The translations under genes were made by a program, and so were the position numbers. Shown here one piece after another: positions 7,801 through 13,870 of a DNA stretch of 21,118 nucleotides. The notes below the pieces were generated by a model. That model had not been told where the DNA came from. It was given only the letters and a program-made list of their open reading frames with translations, and did not search any database. Positions within the stretch are counted from its first letter, which is position 1. Each line of letters opens with the position of its first letter. The DNA is from CAYUWH01 sp964448615. Its GTDB lineage: Bacteria; Patescibacteriota; Gracilibacteria; Peribacterales; Peribacteraceae. The stretch is taken from assembly GCA_964448615.1 (NCBI GenBank), contig CAYUWH010000024.1:1-21118 (forward strand), in the 5' to 3' direction.

Positions 7801-8773
7801 CGATGATCTGCGGCGCACATTCGCGGGAATCACCCGCTTCGGAGGCGGGGACTATCCCGTCGTTCGGCACTCCGCACTGGAAGAAAATGTGCCGGCGTAT
7901 GCGCGGGATATTGCAGATTGGATGGAGAAAATCACGCAAGAAGAACAGGAAACCGCAGTGGTGAAGGACGCAATTGTCTCGAAGCTCACCGTAACTCTCG
8001 GGAAACTCGGCATTCCGCTGGCACCAGGGTTTGTGGAGAGCATGGCTGTAAGTAGCTTGCTCGATATCGGTTCCACGGGGCGCGGAACCCAGATGCCAGG
8101 AGAGGCGCGCGATTTCGATTTCACGCTGCGCCTCGACGATGTGCAGCCTCACCAAGGAGGTCAGTCGCCCTTCAAGCAATTGGATAAAATCGTGCAAGCC
8201 CTTCGTGATGCGCTCGGCGGCGAAGACAATATCTCGCACGCTGATGAGAACGGCGGCTATCAACTCCGCTTAAAAGGCGCGACCGCTATCCCCGGTAATC
8301 CCGATATCGATATCGCGTTTGTCCGCAACTCCGAACTCATGGCCTATGGCTCGCACGATGCAGTTTCCGAGCGATTGAATGCCATCGCCGATCCCACGGA
8401 GCGCCGCCGGGTGATCGCCAATATTGTTCTCGCAAAGAAAGTGCTCAAAGAAGCAGGCGTCTACAAGAAACTCGACGGCGGCATAGGAGGCATAGGAGTC
8501 GAGAACTGGATTCTGCTGCATGGTGGAAATTTTCTCGAAGCCTGCCGTACGTTCCTCGCAGCAGCGCAGCAGGATGGGCGCGTACTGAACTTGAGTGAGT
8601 TTCGCAGCAATTATCCGTTGCGGGATCCCGGCATTAATGTGAAATTCGGCAAACACGACGATTTTGTGGATCTGCTCAAGCCTGACGGCTACGCGAAAAT
8701 GCTCTCCGCCCTGCGTGTTTACTGCAATCTGCCGGGAAAAGCCACACCGCCCGACGAACAAGCGGAGGGATAG
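4886..8773 (+). CDS. Large helical protein with C-terminal CCA-adding/OAS-like nucleotidyltransferase domain
   Basis: 1295 aa, no signal peptide or membrane segment, so cytoplasmic. The start is very acidic and proline-rich. Residues about 50-830 are almost all predicted helix without a recognised family, possibly a repeat scaffold. Residues about 874-1000 form a mixed alpha/beta domain (YGNIIFVVRDRGQFHL ... TPEHYDDLRRTFAGI) I cannot name. From about 1040 a polymerase-beta-type nucleotidyltransferase follows: GSTGRGT at 1062-1068, D1076-F-D1078 as metal ligands, and PDIDIAFV with D1140/D1142 as the third acid. A helical part with GIGGIGVENWILLHGGNF (1200-1217) recalls the tail of archaeal CCA-adding enzymes. 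The three acids suggest an active enzyme that adds or joins nucleotides; the substrate is unknown. Candidates include a tRNA or protein nucleotidyltransferase or a signal-nucleotide synthase. It stands alone behind its own promoter. Confidence 0.8.
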   Translation: MADDNDEFPPPVEVPPLPFYPDDDEFYLFDDERKPAQEVDPSTLGPAQKRAWETQQKLYAIMNAPRDEDIERIVGIIERIWMRRPGNGRAIVDAIQKKKSGGEWKELPPQILSAMTPDSVFGIAAHEPEVFDDILKLFEISDEELRGMALEKIGKWAPSLPEVAEILRRHKGLYLSYAEPEVAQAVDAGIAAYLLYFRDLTPEGDAVSPIAAAPQACGMAPERFAEVVRECILKAMQSGDGKRALCIHEICHVSPENMALDSAELVAGLGGLMRPGDFASARQIIEGLHIAQETYQNPAVQAAVVEHLPHCWNMNGDFEEMRSYKEFFGISDAAFRPILLLIVGQYVQNDDRLRQLREILPCNDDDVQEAAERVLIQQATDKYYYRNILTHHMSTVKRYGHPGILDEQTWHRLLPYSWGENPLAYMVALALLKPKDVQSPQLIKELRAALGREGTIDIATIMRIPDATLEALEPDYPVRAYRDLVGEPYDNIFRLFAKLHQEENGPEKTSAFAAKVRDILAQLQDISPHAREIVIGQMERLVAIPSDRLPAYITVLLRIEQCPSQSVQRVKKEIMEQIMATDDPIVTYAKVEEVFVSNNLPDAGKVLRVFLILHNNETLEQNTTGYLSPRLRKESVNARRIQSLLYADLVKIHADSGNGSLRVFLQFLEQSDRHLAAVAEAKDASLLSEEQLQRAALALVKMRTLLRQSGLSTAHDPDSGPQPKDRSALREWILAEEELLRRQLNVPEGGTLYGRVADMFLRPLQPDAADADHRSHGVALGQAVLDRMEQKRWEADARGRALAREGLALREGDLLKGTEAKYLWNILENGSVAKEFLGSDASSDSTPLDTDVSRVRDASINLASAIAASGSSNYGNIIFVVRDRGQFHLTDATTTQFENKRYELFQTGIIGDQHYGIRTGFASTEIDAIVVDDLLAANGRDVRELFFTIAKKGCYIPVYDQKNSLIFTPEHYDDLRRTFAGITRFGGGDYPVVRHSALEENVPAYARDIADWMEKITQEEQETAVVKDAIVSKLTVTLGKLGIPLAPGFVESMAVSSLLDIGSTGRGTQMPGEARDFDFTLRLDDVQPHQGGQSPFKQLDKIVQALRDALGGEDNISHADENGGYQLRLKGATAIPGNPDIDIAFVRNSELMAYGSHDAVSERLNAIADPTERRRVIANIVLAKKVLKEAGVYKKLDGGIGGIGVENWILLHGGNFLEACRTFLAAAQQDGRVLNLSEFRSNYPLRDPGINVKFGKHDDFVDLLKPDGYAKMLSALRVYCNLPGKATPPDEQAEG

Positions 8774-8781
8774 TAATAGCG

Positions 8782-8877
8782 TCACCCCAACACCACCCCT
8801 ATCCACAACGCCAATAGACCAAACGCAGCCCACAGGAATGCTGTACGGCGTACGTGTTGGGCGGAAGCAGTGGTCAT
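8782..8877 (-). CDS. Possible 31-aa single-span membrane peptide
   Basis: A short leftward frame starts with ATG at 8877 and ends with TGA at 8782-8784. The N-terminal 12 residues are polar and basic (MTTASAQHVRRT), followed by a hydrophobic run AFLWAAFGLLALWIGVVLG to the end, the profile of a single-pass N-in small membrane protein. A near-ideal promoter points at it with a leader of about 30 nt. No Shine-Dalgarno site is present, as for most genes here. It lies in a gene-free gap. No family is recognised, and chance occurrence cannot be excluded for so short a frame. Confidence 0.4.
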   Translation of the reverse strand: MTTASAQHVRRTAFLWAAFGLLALWIGVVLG

Positions 8878-8915
8878 AGTATTGGCGTGAGAAGATGGCA
8901 AAGGAGTACTTTATT

Positions 8916-8944
8916 ATTATAACATATTTTATATAATTCATCAA
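8916..8944 (-). promoter_or_regulatory. Strong leftward sigma70-type promoter
   Basis: Read on the minus strand: TTGATG at 8944-8939, a spacer of exactly 17 bp, then TATAAT at 8921-8916 preceded by TGT (extended -10). Transcription would start near 8909 and run toward the 31-codon frame and the antisense of the 1295-aa gene's 3' end. It could instead make an antisense RNA. Confidence 0.6.
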
Positions 8945-8991
8945 TACCCACTCCCAACGCACACATCTGCACACGATACAATGAGGCCCGC

Positions 8992-9798
8992 ATGAATACC
9001 CTCTTTCTGACGGTATTGGCGGCCATCCTTCTGCCCGTTTCGGCTTATGCCGACGGGAGAGCGCCTGTCTATCTTTTTGCTGATTGGCGTTATTGGCTCT
9101 TCCTCGCTCTTTACGCTCTCATCACTGCAAAACTCGTGCAGTGGATCAGGATCCTTGCGGATAACCGCGACGCAGCAAAACCATTCCCGCTGCGCGATGT
9201 CAGCTGGGCCGCAACCTTTCTTCTCTTTAACGCGCTGATTTATCAGATTCTCCATCACTTCGAACACGTCTCGCAGATCTTCCAGTGGTGGTATCTCGGT
9301 GAACATCGCACGGTCGCGAAGGGCATTATTTTCTTTCTGGATCTGGAATGGAATCACTTCATTTTCGACAGCGTGTATTTTCTGATGCTAGCGAGTGCCT
9401 GCCTCCTGTTTTTCAGACAATGGAAACAAAAAGGACACACTCTGGATGAAGTCACCAAAGGCCTGATCATCGCGACCATCGGCGTGCAAGGCTGGCATGC
9501 AGTGGAGCACACCTATCGCATCATTCAGCATGTACGCATCGGCTGCGAGCCGTGCGCCGGGATTTCGGACACCGTGTTTCACGTGCCGCTGATTCCTCTG
9601 CATTTTTGGTTCAACGTACTCGCATTGACGTTCCCGCTGCTGCTCTTTTTCTGGCTGAGAATGGAAGCGCTGATGAAAGCGTTCTTCAAAGAGTTCGGTG
9701 CAAGAGTGCAATCGATGTTCCGCGCGCCAGCGGTAACTTCAAACATTTCAGAGCGGCCAGATCTGGGCCTTGCCCCCCCCGATGTTCAACAGGATTGA
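8992..9798 (+). CDS. Histidine-rich integral membrane protein, unknown function
   Basis: 268 aa. An N-terminal signal-like segment (residues 1-21, ending VSAYADG) is followed by about five hydrophobic spans (near 32-52, 72-90, 124-140, 156-170, 198-222). Histidines cluster at membrane edges: HHFEH (about 88-92), WNHFIFD (about 120-126), GWHAVEHTYR (about 163-172) and PLHFWFN. A repeated His/Glu pattern like this suggests a bound metal or haem, but I cannot name the family. The cytoplasmic tail is charged. The start has GAGG at 8983-8986, five bases before the ATG; a TACAAT at 8977-8982 lies just before, which would give a near-leaderless message if used. Its last 51 bp overlap the convergent gene below. 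Confidence 0.7.
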   Translation: MNTLFLTVLAAILLPVSAYADGRAPVYLFADWRYWLFLALYALITAKLVQWIRILADNRDAAKPFPLRDVSWAATFLLFNALIYQILHHFEHVSQIFQWWYLGEHRTVAKGIIFFLDLEWNHFIFDSVYFLMLASACLLFFRQWKQKGHTLDEVTKGLIIATIGVQGWHAVEHTYRIIQHVRIGCEPCAGISDTVFHVPLIPLHFWFNVLALTFPLLLFFWLRMEALMKAFFKEFGARVQSMFRAPAVTSNISERPDLGLAPPDVQQD

Positions 9799-10239
9799 GG
9801 TACCGATGGGCTTGCCGAACGTGCGATAAAGGCCTCCGTTCGGCTGTTCGAAGTACACGCCAATGATGTGTTCACCATCGGAAAGTTCAGGTACATGATA
9901 GGCATTTCCGTAGAGTCGACCCATCTTTTCTCCATCGATGAATAGATAGGGATACCCGACTGCGAGATGATCCGGATTGTGCTCCGCAGATTCTCCAGTA
10001 ATAAAATCTTCGACGGTCACGGCGATATCCCACCCTTTATCGCTCGCGGGCATCACGCGGATATGGGCCTTTGGTTTATAAGGGCTCATCTGTGGCAAAA
10101 ACTCCTCTCCCCCCATGGCATTCAGCGTGCCCTGCAATGCCTTCTCCATCGCCGATCTGCTTTGATGCGGTCGGAAATTCAAGAGCATGACGATCGCGAT
10201 GCCCACGAATGCGATGAAGAGATATTCGCGACGGAACAT
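9748..10239 (-). CDS. Small membrane-anchored extracytoplasmic protein, unknown function
   Basis: 163 aa from the ATG at 10239 (a TTG at 10245 is an alternative). Residues about 7-22 are one hydrophobic anchor (YLFIAFVGIAIVMLLNF), with the rest outside the membrane. The C-terminal half, GYPYLFIDGEKMGRLYGNAY followed by HVPELSDGEHIIGVYF, resembles small periplasmic domains with a GHAHLYVNG...RLYGPWFHL-type pattern. From memory these are beta-sandwich proteins found near metal-handling genes, but the match is by eye. The gene lies 18 bp after the LysM-M23 gene and probably ends that operon. It overlaps the histidine-rich membrane gene tail to tail by 51 bp. Confidence 0.65.
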   Translation of the reverse strand: MFRREYLFIAFVGIAIVMLLNFRPHQSRSAMEKALQGTLNAMGGEEFLPQMSPYKPKAHIRVMPASDKGWDIAVTVEDFITGESAEHNPDHLAVGYPYLFIDGEKMGRLYGNAYHVPELSDGEHIIGVYFEQPNGGLYRTFGKPIGTSILLNIGGGKAQIWPL

Positions 10240-10257
10240 GAGCAAAGTGTACTGACG

Positions 10258-11298
10258 CTACTTGAGATACAACAACGGATTTTTCTTGATACCGTTGACA
10301 CGCACTTCGAAGTGCACGTGAATTCCCGTTTGTCCGTATACCCGTCCTGTGTTGCCCATGGACGCGATTTCCTGTCCGCGCTTCACCGTATCACCTTTTT
10401 TTACAAACAACGCCTTATTGTGACCGTAGAGCGTTACAAGACCATTACCGTGATCGACTTCGACCACATTACCATAACCGCCGTTCCACCCTTCGTCACT
10501 GCGGATGACTACTCCGTCTTCCGCGGCATAAATCGGACCGCCGCCTCGGGTTTGAATATCGACGGCGTAATGTCCGGGATGATAGTACTGCGTATAGAAA
10601 CAATTGTTACACGGCATGCCAAGCACGCCGTAACTCGGTTCCGCCACGGTGTTGGTAGGCGCCGCTTTGCCGCCGGTCGGTTTGGGAGCGGGAGTGGTCG
10701 GTTGTTTGACTCCGGCTTTCACGTTGGGATTAAACGTAAGATCGCCCTGCGCGATCTTATTCCCCACGATCGGACGCCCGCCTGGAATAATCAATTCTTG
10801 TCCTGCCAAAATGAAATTTCCCTGCACTTTGTTCTGGGTCGCGATGACCGCAGAGGGAATCCCGTACAATTCCGCAATCTGCTGCAACGTCTGCCCGCGA
10901 TTCACAGTATGCAGAACACCATCAACCGGCAGGATCACAAGCTCTTGGCCCGGTTTCAGCGCCGCATCGCGCGCGATGCCGTTCGCCCAGAGAATCGTAT
11001 CGACCGAAATGCGATACCGGTCGGCAATCTTCAGTAAACTATCCCCCTCACGCACATTATGAATAATTCCTTCCGCGTATGCTCTGCGCGAACCTTGTTC
11101 GGTCAGCGATGAAGATTTCATCAGGAAGCCGTCTTCCACGAGCAAAAACTGCGGCGCATCGACGCTGATTTCCTCCGGGCCCGCGCTGAATGCATTGTTC
11201 GGAACATACGGGGGCAATAATCCTCCCACGAGAAACACCGTGACACAGATAATCCGGATCCGCACTGAAAGCCAGTGGCGAAGCGGGTATTGGATCAA
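10258..11298 (-). CDS. LysM-domain M23 peptidoglycan endopeptidase
   Basis: 346 aa. Signal peptide or anchor at about 11-40, two LysM peptidoglycan-binding domains (about 78-123 and 128-172), a Pro/Thr/Lys linker (about 195-222) and a C-terminal M23 zinc peptidase domain. Zinc ligands are H243 and D247 (GHYAVD) and H329 of HVHF; H293 (TLYGH) and H327 complete the site. Such enzymes cut peptide cross-bridges in the wall during growth and division, or regulate amidases. All key residues are present, so it should be active. The start is TTG at 11298, overlapping the TGA of the carboxypeptidase gene by 4 bp. No ATG precedes the signal region, so coupled TTG initiation is the best choice. Confidence 0.9.
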   Translation of the reverse strand: MIQYPLRHWLSVRIRIICVTVFLVGGLLPPYVPNNAFSAGPEEISVDAPQFLLVEDGFLMKSSSLTEQGSRRAYAEGIIHNVREGDSLLKIADRYRISVDTILWANGIARDAALKPGQELVILPVDGVLHTVNRGQTLQQIAELYGIPSAVIATQNKVQGNFILAGQELIIPGGRPIVGNKIAQGDLTFNPNVKAGVKQPTTPAPKPTGGKAAPTNTVAEPSYGVLGMPCNNCFYTQYYHPGHYAVDIQTRGGGPIYAAEDGVVIRSDEGWNGGYGNVVEVDHGNGLVTLYGHNKALFVKKGDTVKRGQEIASMGNTGRVYGQTGIHVHFEVRVNGIKKNPLLYLK

Positions 11299-12176
11299 GG
11301 TACGGAAGGCTCGGGAACAAGCGCGCGCAGCATCAAGCGCATGTCGTCATATCGGTCGCTGGAAGAAAGCAGAACGACGAGATACTGCCTATTGCCCGCA
11401 CGCACGATCGAGAGCAGACATTGTTTCGCCCCTTCGGTGGTGCCGGTTTTTCCCGCCATCACCGGACTGTTTTCCTCATGCAATAATTCGTGTGTATGCG
11501 TGACGGTGATCTTGGTGCCCTTGGCGGTTTGCAGATCTGCTTTGGTCATCGCAAGACGCTTTGCAATCTCCGGGAATCTCCACACGAACATCGCAAGCCA
11601 AGCAGTATCGCGCGGGGTGGAGTACTGCCCTTTTTCATCAAGACCTGCAGGGTTCGCATACACGGTCTGACGCAATCCCAATTCCTTCGCGCGCGTATTC
11701 ATTTTTTTCACAAATGCCGCTTCCGTGCCACTGTCAAAACGCGCGAGCGTTTCGGCCGCATCATTGGCAGAAGCAATAAGCAATGCAGAAAGAAGATCCC
11801 CCACGCTCATGTGATCACCGGGTGGCAAATGCGCCTTGGTACCCGGCACGGAGCCGATGTCGATGGGAATCGGCACCATCTCATCCATCGAGTGCTTTTC
11901 CGCGATTACCAAGGCCGTCATGAGTTTTGTGAGGCTCGCCATCGGGCGTTCCACGGATGCGGAACGCTGGTGCAACATTTGCCCACTTTGCAGATCCACG
12001 ATGATCGCGCCGGAAGCGGAGAACTTACCGGGTATCGTGAGGACAGGCAGATCTCCGGTGACTTGCAATGCTGGCGGAGCGACGAACATTGTCCCGGGTC
12101 CTGCTCCTACACTTGCTTGCATGCTCCACGTCGGAACCATGCCCATCAGCAACACAGAAAAGATGGGTCCGTACAT
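11295..12176 (-). CDS. D-alanyl-D-alanine carboxypeptidase (S11 family, PBP5-like)
   Basis: 293 aa. A hydrophobic N-terminus (1-20) serves as signal or anchor, then the serine D,D-peptidase domain. All three active-site motifs are visible: S81-L-T-K84, S136-A-N138 and K243-T-G245. These enzymes remove the terminal D-Ala from the pentapeptide stem outside the membrane, limiting cross-linking. The protein is shorter than E. coli PBP5 (about 400 aa) and lacks the C-terminal beta domain and amphipathic anchor, so it is a catalytic-domain-only form. The stop overlaps the LysM-M23 start. No Shine-Dalgarno site precedes the ATG. Upstream lies the S23-type element, which separates it from the FtsQ-like gene. 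Confidence 0.92.
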   Translation of the reverse strand: MYGPIFSVLLMGMVPTWSMQASVGAGPGTMFVAPPALQVTGDLPVLTIPGKFSASGAIIVDLQSGQMLHQRSASVERPMASLTKLMTALVIAEKHSMDEMVPIPIDIGSVPGTKAHLPPGDHMSVGDLLSALLIASANDAAETLARFDSGTEAAFVKKMNTRAKELGLRQTVYANPAGLDEKGQYSTPRDTAWLAMFVWRFPEIAKRLAMTKADLQTAKGTKITVTHTHELLHEENSPVMAGKTGTTEGAKQCLLSIVRAGNRQYLVVLLSSSDRYDDMRLMLRALVPEPSVP

Positions 12177-12267
12177 CAGGAAGATACTACCGGAAATGGG
12201 GGGTTCGCGAAATACACCAGACCATAATTTTGAGAATATTGTGTAAGCGGCAATTAAGGGTTGAACG

Positions 12268-12808
12268 CGTATACTCGTATACTGGTTACTGGTGTACTCG
12301 TGAACGGTTTTTTGTAGAAATAATTAGCCCCGAAACGAGCTTACCGCTTCTTTGTGTTAGATATAAAGCCTTCGATGCTTCAGCTTCGGTAAGAAATTCC
12401 AAAGCAATAGCTATGCGCAAAAATGCCTCAACTTCTGTACATTCACCACGAGAAATAACAAATTTTGCAGCTTTATCAGCATAGGTATATCTACCACACC
12501 CCTCGGCAATATTTGCGAGAATGCTGGTGACTGCCCGACGCATTTGCGAGGTCAAACCATAAATTTCCTCGCGAGGAAATTTTTTCGTAAGCAGATAAAT
12601 CTCTTTAGTAAGTTCAATGCCAACTTTCCAGATATCAAGCGATGTAAATGTAGTCATGCATACATGCTAATTCTTGTTTATTAGATTTAAAGGATTATTT
12701 GAAAAAATACAACATTCAAGCATTGATTTTCCTCTTCATAGAAACAAAAAATAGGTTCCATTGCTCTGTGGAACATCAGTATTCGAGTATACGAGTAACG
12801 AGTATACG
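12268..12808. mobile_element. Element A: inverted word-repeat arrays enclosing an S23-type gene
   Basis: The left array (12268-12302) is made of 7-8 bp units (TATACTCG, TATACTGG, TTACTGG, TGTACTCG). The right array (about 12779-12808) reads in inverse as TATACTCG, TTACTCG, TATACTCG. The outermost 11 bp are a perfect inverted repeat (CGTATACTCGT at 12268-12278, ACGAGTATACG at 12798-12808). Between them lie the S23-type gene and an AT-rich stretch with a small hairpin (GTTCCA at 12755-12760, TGGAAC at 12769-12774). The whole is visibly AT-richer than its neighbours. It ends 3 bp beyond the FtsQ-like stop codon. IR-ORF-IR resembles 23S rRNA intervening sequences; calling it mobile is inference. 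Confidence 0.55.
12286..12657 (-). CDS. Four-helix bundle protein, S23/23S rRNA intervening-sequence family
   Basis: 123 aa, matching the family throughout: LDIWKVGIELTKEIY near the start, LTKKFPREEIYGLTSQMRRA, SILANIAEGCGRY, then two further helices (ECTEVEAFLRIAIALEFL). The fold is a four-helix bundle that forms pentamers in solved members and is related to Avd of diversity-generating retroelements; its molecular role is unknown. First found as the ORF in intervening sequences of 23S rRNA genes. The last residues (RSRVHQ) and the stop codon are encoded by the left repeat array of element A. Base composition is AT-richer than neighbouring genes, suggesting acquisition. No reverse transcriptase or variable repeat is seen here. 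Confidence 0.85.
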   Translation of the reverse strand: MTTFTSLDIWKVGIELTKEIYLLTKKFPREEIYGLTSQMRRAVTSILANIAEGCGRYTYADKAAKFVISRGECTEVEAFLRIAIALEFLTEAEASKALYLTQRSGKLVSGLIISTKNRSRVHQ

Positions 12809-12811
12809 ATT

Positions 12812-13744
12812 TCATTTATACACCACCCGATCCGACAAACGCAGATCGACATACTCTTTGGCAGCCGCTTTGCCGACGGTTTGCAGGAACATCCGGTAAC
12901 GCAAAAGCTGCATGTCGAGTGGGCTGCGAATATCGAACCACAGCGCGTATTCGGGAGTTTGGAAATGGAATTCTTGCCCGCGCAAATACACCGTACGCGA
13001 GCGGACTTGCTGACCGAACTGCTCTCGCACCGCTTCTTCCGCTTGGTTCATCGCAATCAGGAATGTGGGATCAAGTAAGCGCTGAAAAGGGGCTGGAGGA
13101 TCTTTCCAATCTACAATCGTGATAAGAGGGAGGGATGCGCCACTCCCGACTTGATCTGGAGAATAGGAGACATACACGCCCTTTTCCGTGAGAAAATCCG
13201 CCATCGTAGTGCCGCCGGTGGAGGAAGCAATTTTGAGGCGCGCGATCAGCGGATCCAGCGTAAGACGCACGAGAAGAGTGGATGGATACCGCTTATTGAC
13301 CGTGACGGATTCCAGGTCCGCAATACCCGGCTGAGCAGGAGTCGTTTTAGTCGCAGGCAAGCCATCTCTGAGCAACGGCAATACCTCTTGCGAGGACAAA
13401 AACAACATATGTCTTTTCTTAAGAGAGGCAAGCAAGCGTTGCACATGTTCAATATCGATGCGCGCATCTTTTCGCGACACACCAATCTCACGCACCTGGA
13501 AAATCGGAGAAAAAAGCACAACCGCCACAACCAGCGCCGATCCCGCAATGATGAACCACAATAAAAAACGGAGAACAAACGTCCGCATGGCATCGCTCTT
13601 GCGCAATACGCGACTCCACATTCGCTGCATTCTCTGCCACCAATATTGCCGCTGACGTTCATGCCGGCGTCGAGCCACGCTGCGCGTCTGATTGCTGACG
13701 CGTCGGTTGTAGCGCTGGGGCAGGCGGCGCGGAGGACGAAGCAT
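12812..13744 (-). CDS. ftsQ: FtsQ-like cell division protein (POTRA domain)
   Basis: 310 aa from the ATG at 13744. A long, very basic cytoplasmic tail (1-50, many Arg) is followed by one membrane span (about 55-79), then an extracytoplasmic POTRA-like segment beginning IFQVREIGVSRKDARIDIEH, and the beta-rich FtsQ/DivIB region (VNKRYPSTLLVRL ... ADFLTEKGVYV). FtsQ/DivIB links early and late divisome proteins at the septum. The frame stays open upstream to 14038, but that part runs through repeat element B and antisense to the glycosyltransferase, so the 13744 start is chosen. No Shine-Dalgarno site is seen. The genes downstream (carboxypeptidase, M23 peptidase) act on the same wall, interrupted by element A. 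Confidence 0.8.
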   Translation of the reverse strand: MLRPPRRLPQRYNRRVSNQTRSVARRRHERQRQYWWQRMQRMWSRVLRKSDAMRTFVLRFLLWFIIAGSALVVAVVLFSPIFQVREIGVSRKDARIDIEHVQRLLASLKKRHMLFLSSQEVLPLLRDGLPATKTTPAQPGIADLESVTVNKRYPSTLLVRLTLDPLIARLKIASSTGGTTMADFLTEKGVYVSYSPDQVGSGASLPLITIVDWKDPPAPFQRLLDPTFLIAMNQAEEAVREQFGQQVRSRTVYLRGQEFHFQTPEYALWFDIRSPLDMQLLRYRMFLQTVGKAAAKEYVDLRLSDRVVYK

Positions 13745-13750
13745 GGACGT

Positions 13751-13868
13751 GAGGATACCGAAGAGTCCGAAGAAACCGAAGAGTCCGAGGATAGGGATAT
13801 ATGGTGAAACAATGCCATTTGATATATTCTTCGGACTCCTTGGACTCCTCGATTTCTTCGGTTTCCTC
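13751..13868. repeat. Element B: inverted 9-bp word arrays between divergent genes
   Basis: The left arm 13751-13792 is GAGGAT plus four 9-bp units (ACCGAAGAG, TCCGAAGAA, ACCGAAGAG, TCCGAGGAT). The right arm 13827-13868, read in inverse, is GAGGAA plus ACCGAAGAA, ATCGAGGAG, TCCAAGGAG, TCCGAAGAA. By eye 31 of 42 positions match between arms, with more G-U pairing possible in RNA. The 34-bp centre is AT-rich. The element fills nearly all of the 126 bp between the FtsQ-like and glycosyltransferase start codons. Confidence 0.85.
13820..13828 (+). promoter_or_regulatory. Candidate extended -10 for the glycosyltransferase, in the centre of element B
   Basis: TGA-TATATT at 13820-13828 matches an extended -10 motif and would start transcription near 13835, 36 bp before the ATG. 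No good -35 is seen and the leader would carry the whole right arm of element B. There is no Shine-Dalgarno site. Confidence 0.35.
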
Positions 13869-13870
13869 CA

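Noticed and set aside
9967..11037. 356-aa plus-strand frame
   Set aside because: Antisense shadow of the LysM-M23 gene, whose domains and catalytic residues are clear.
12286..12657. Diversity-generating retroelement, since Avd is related to S23 proteins
   Set aside because: No reverse transcriptase, template repeat or matching variable repeat is visible in the window.
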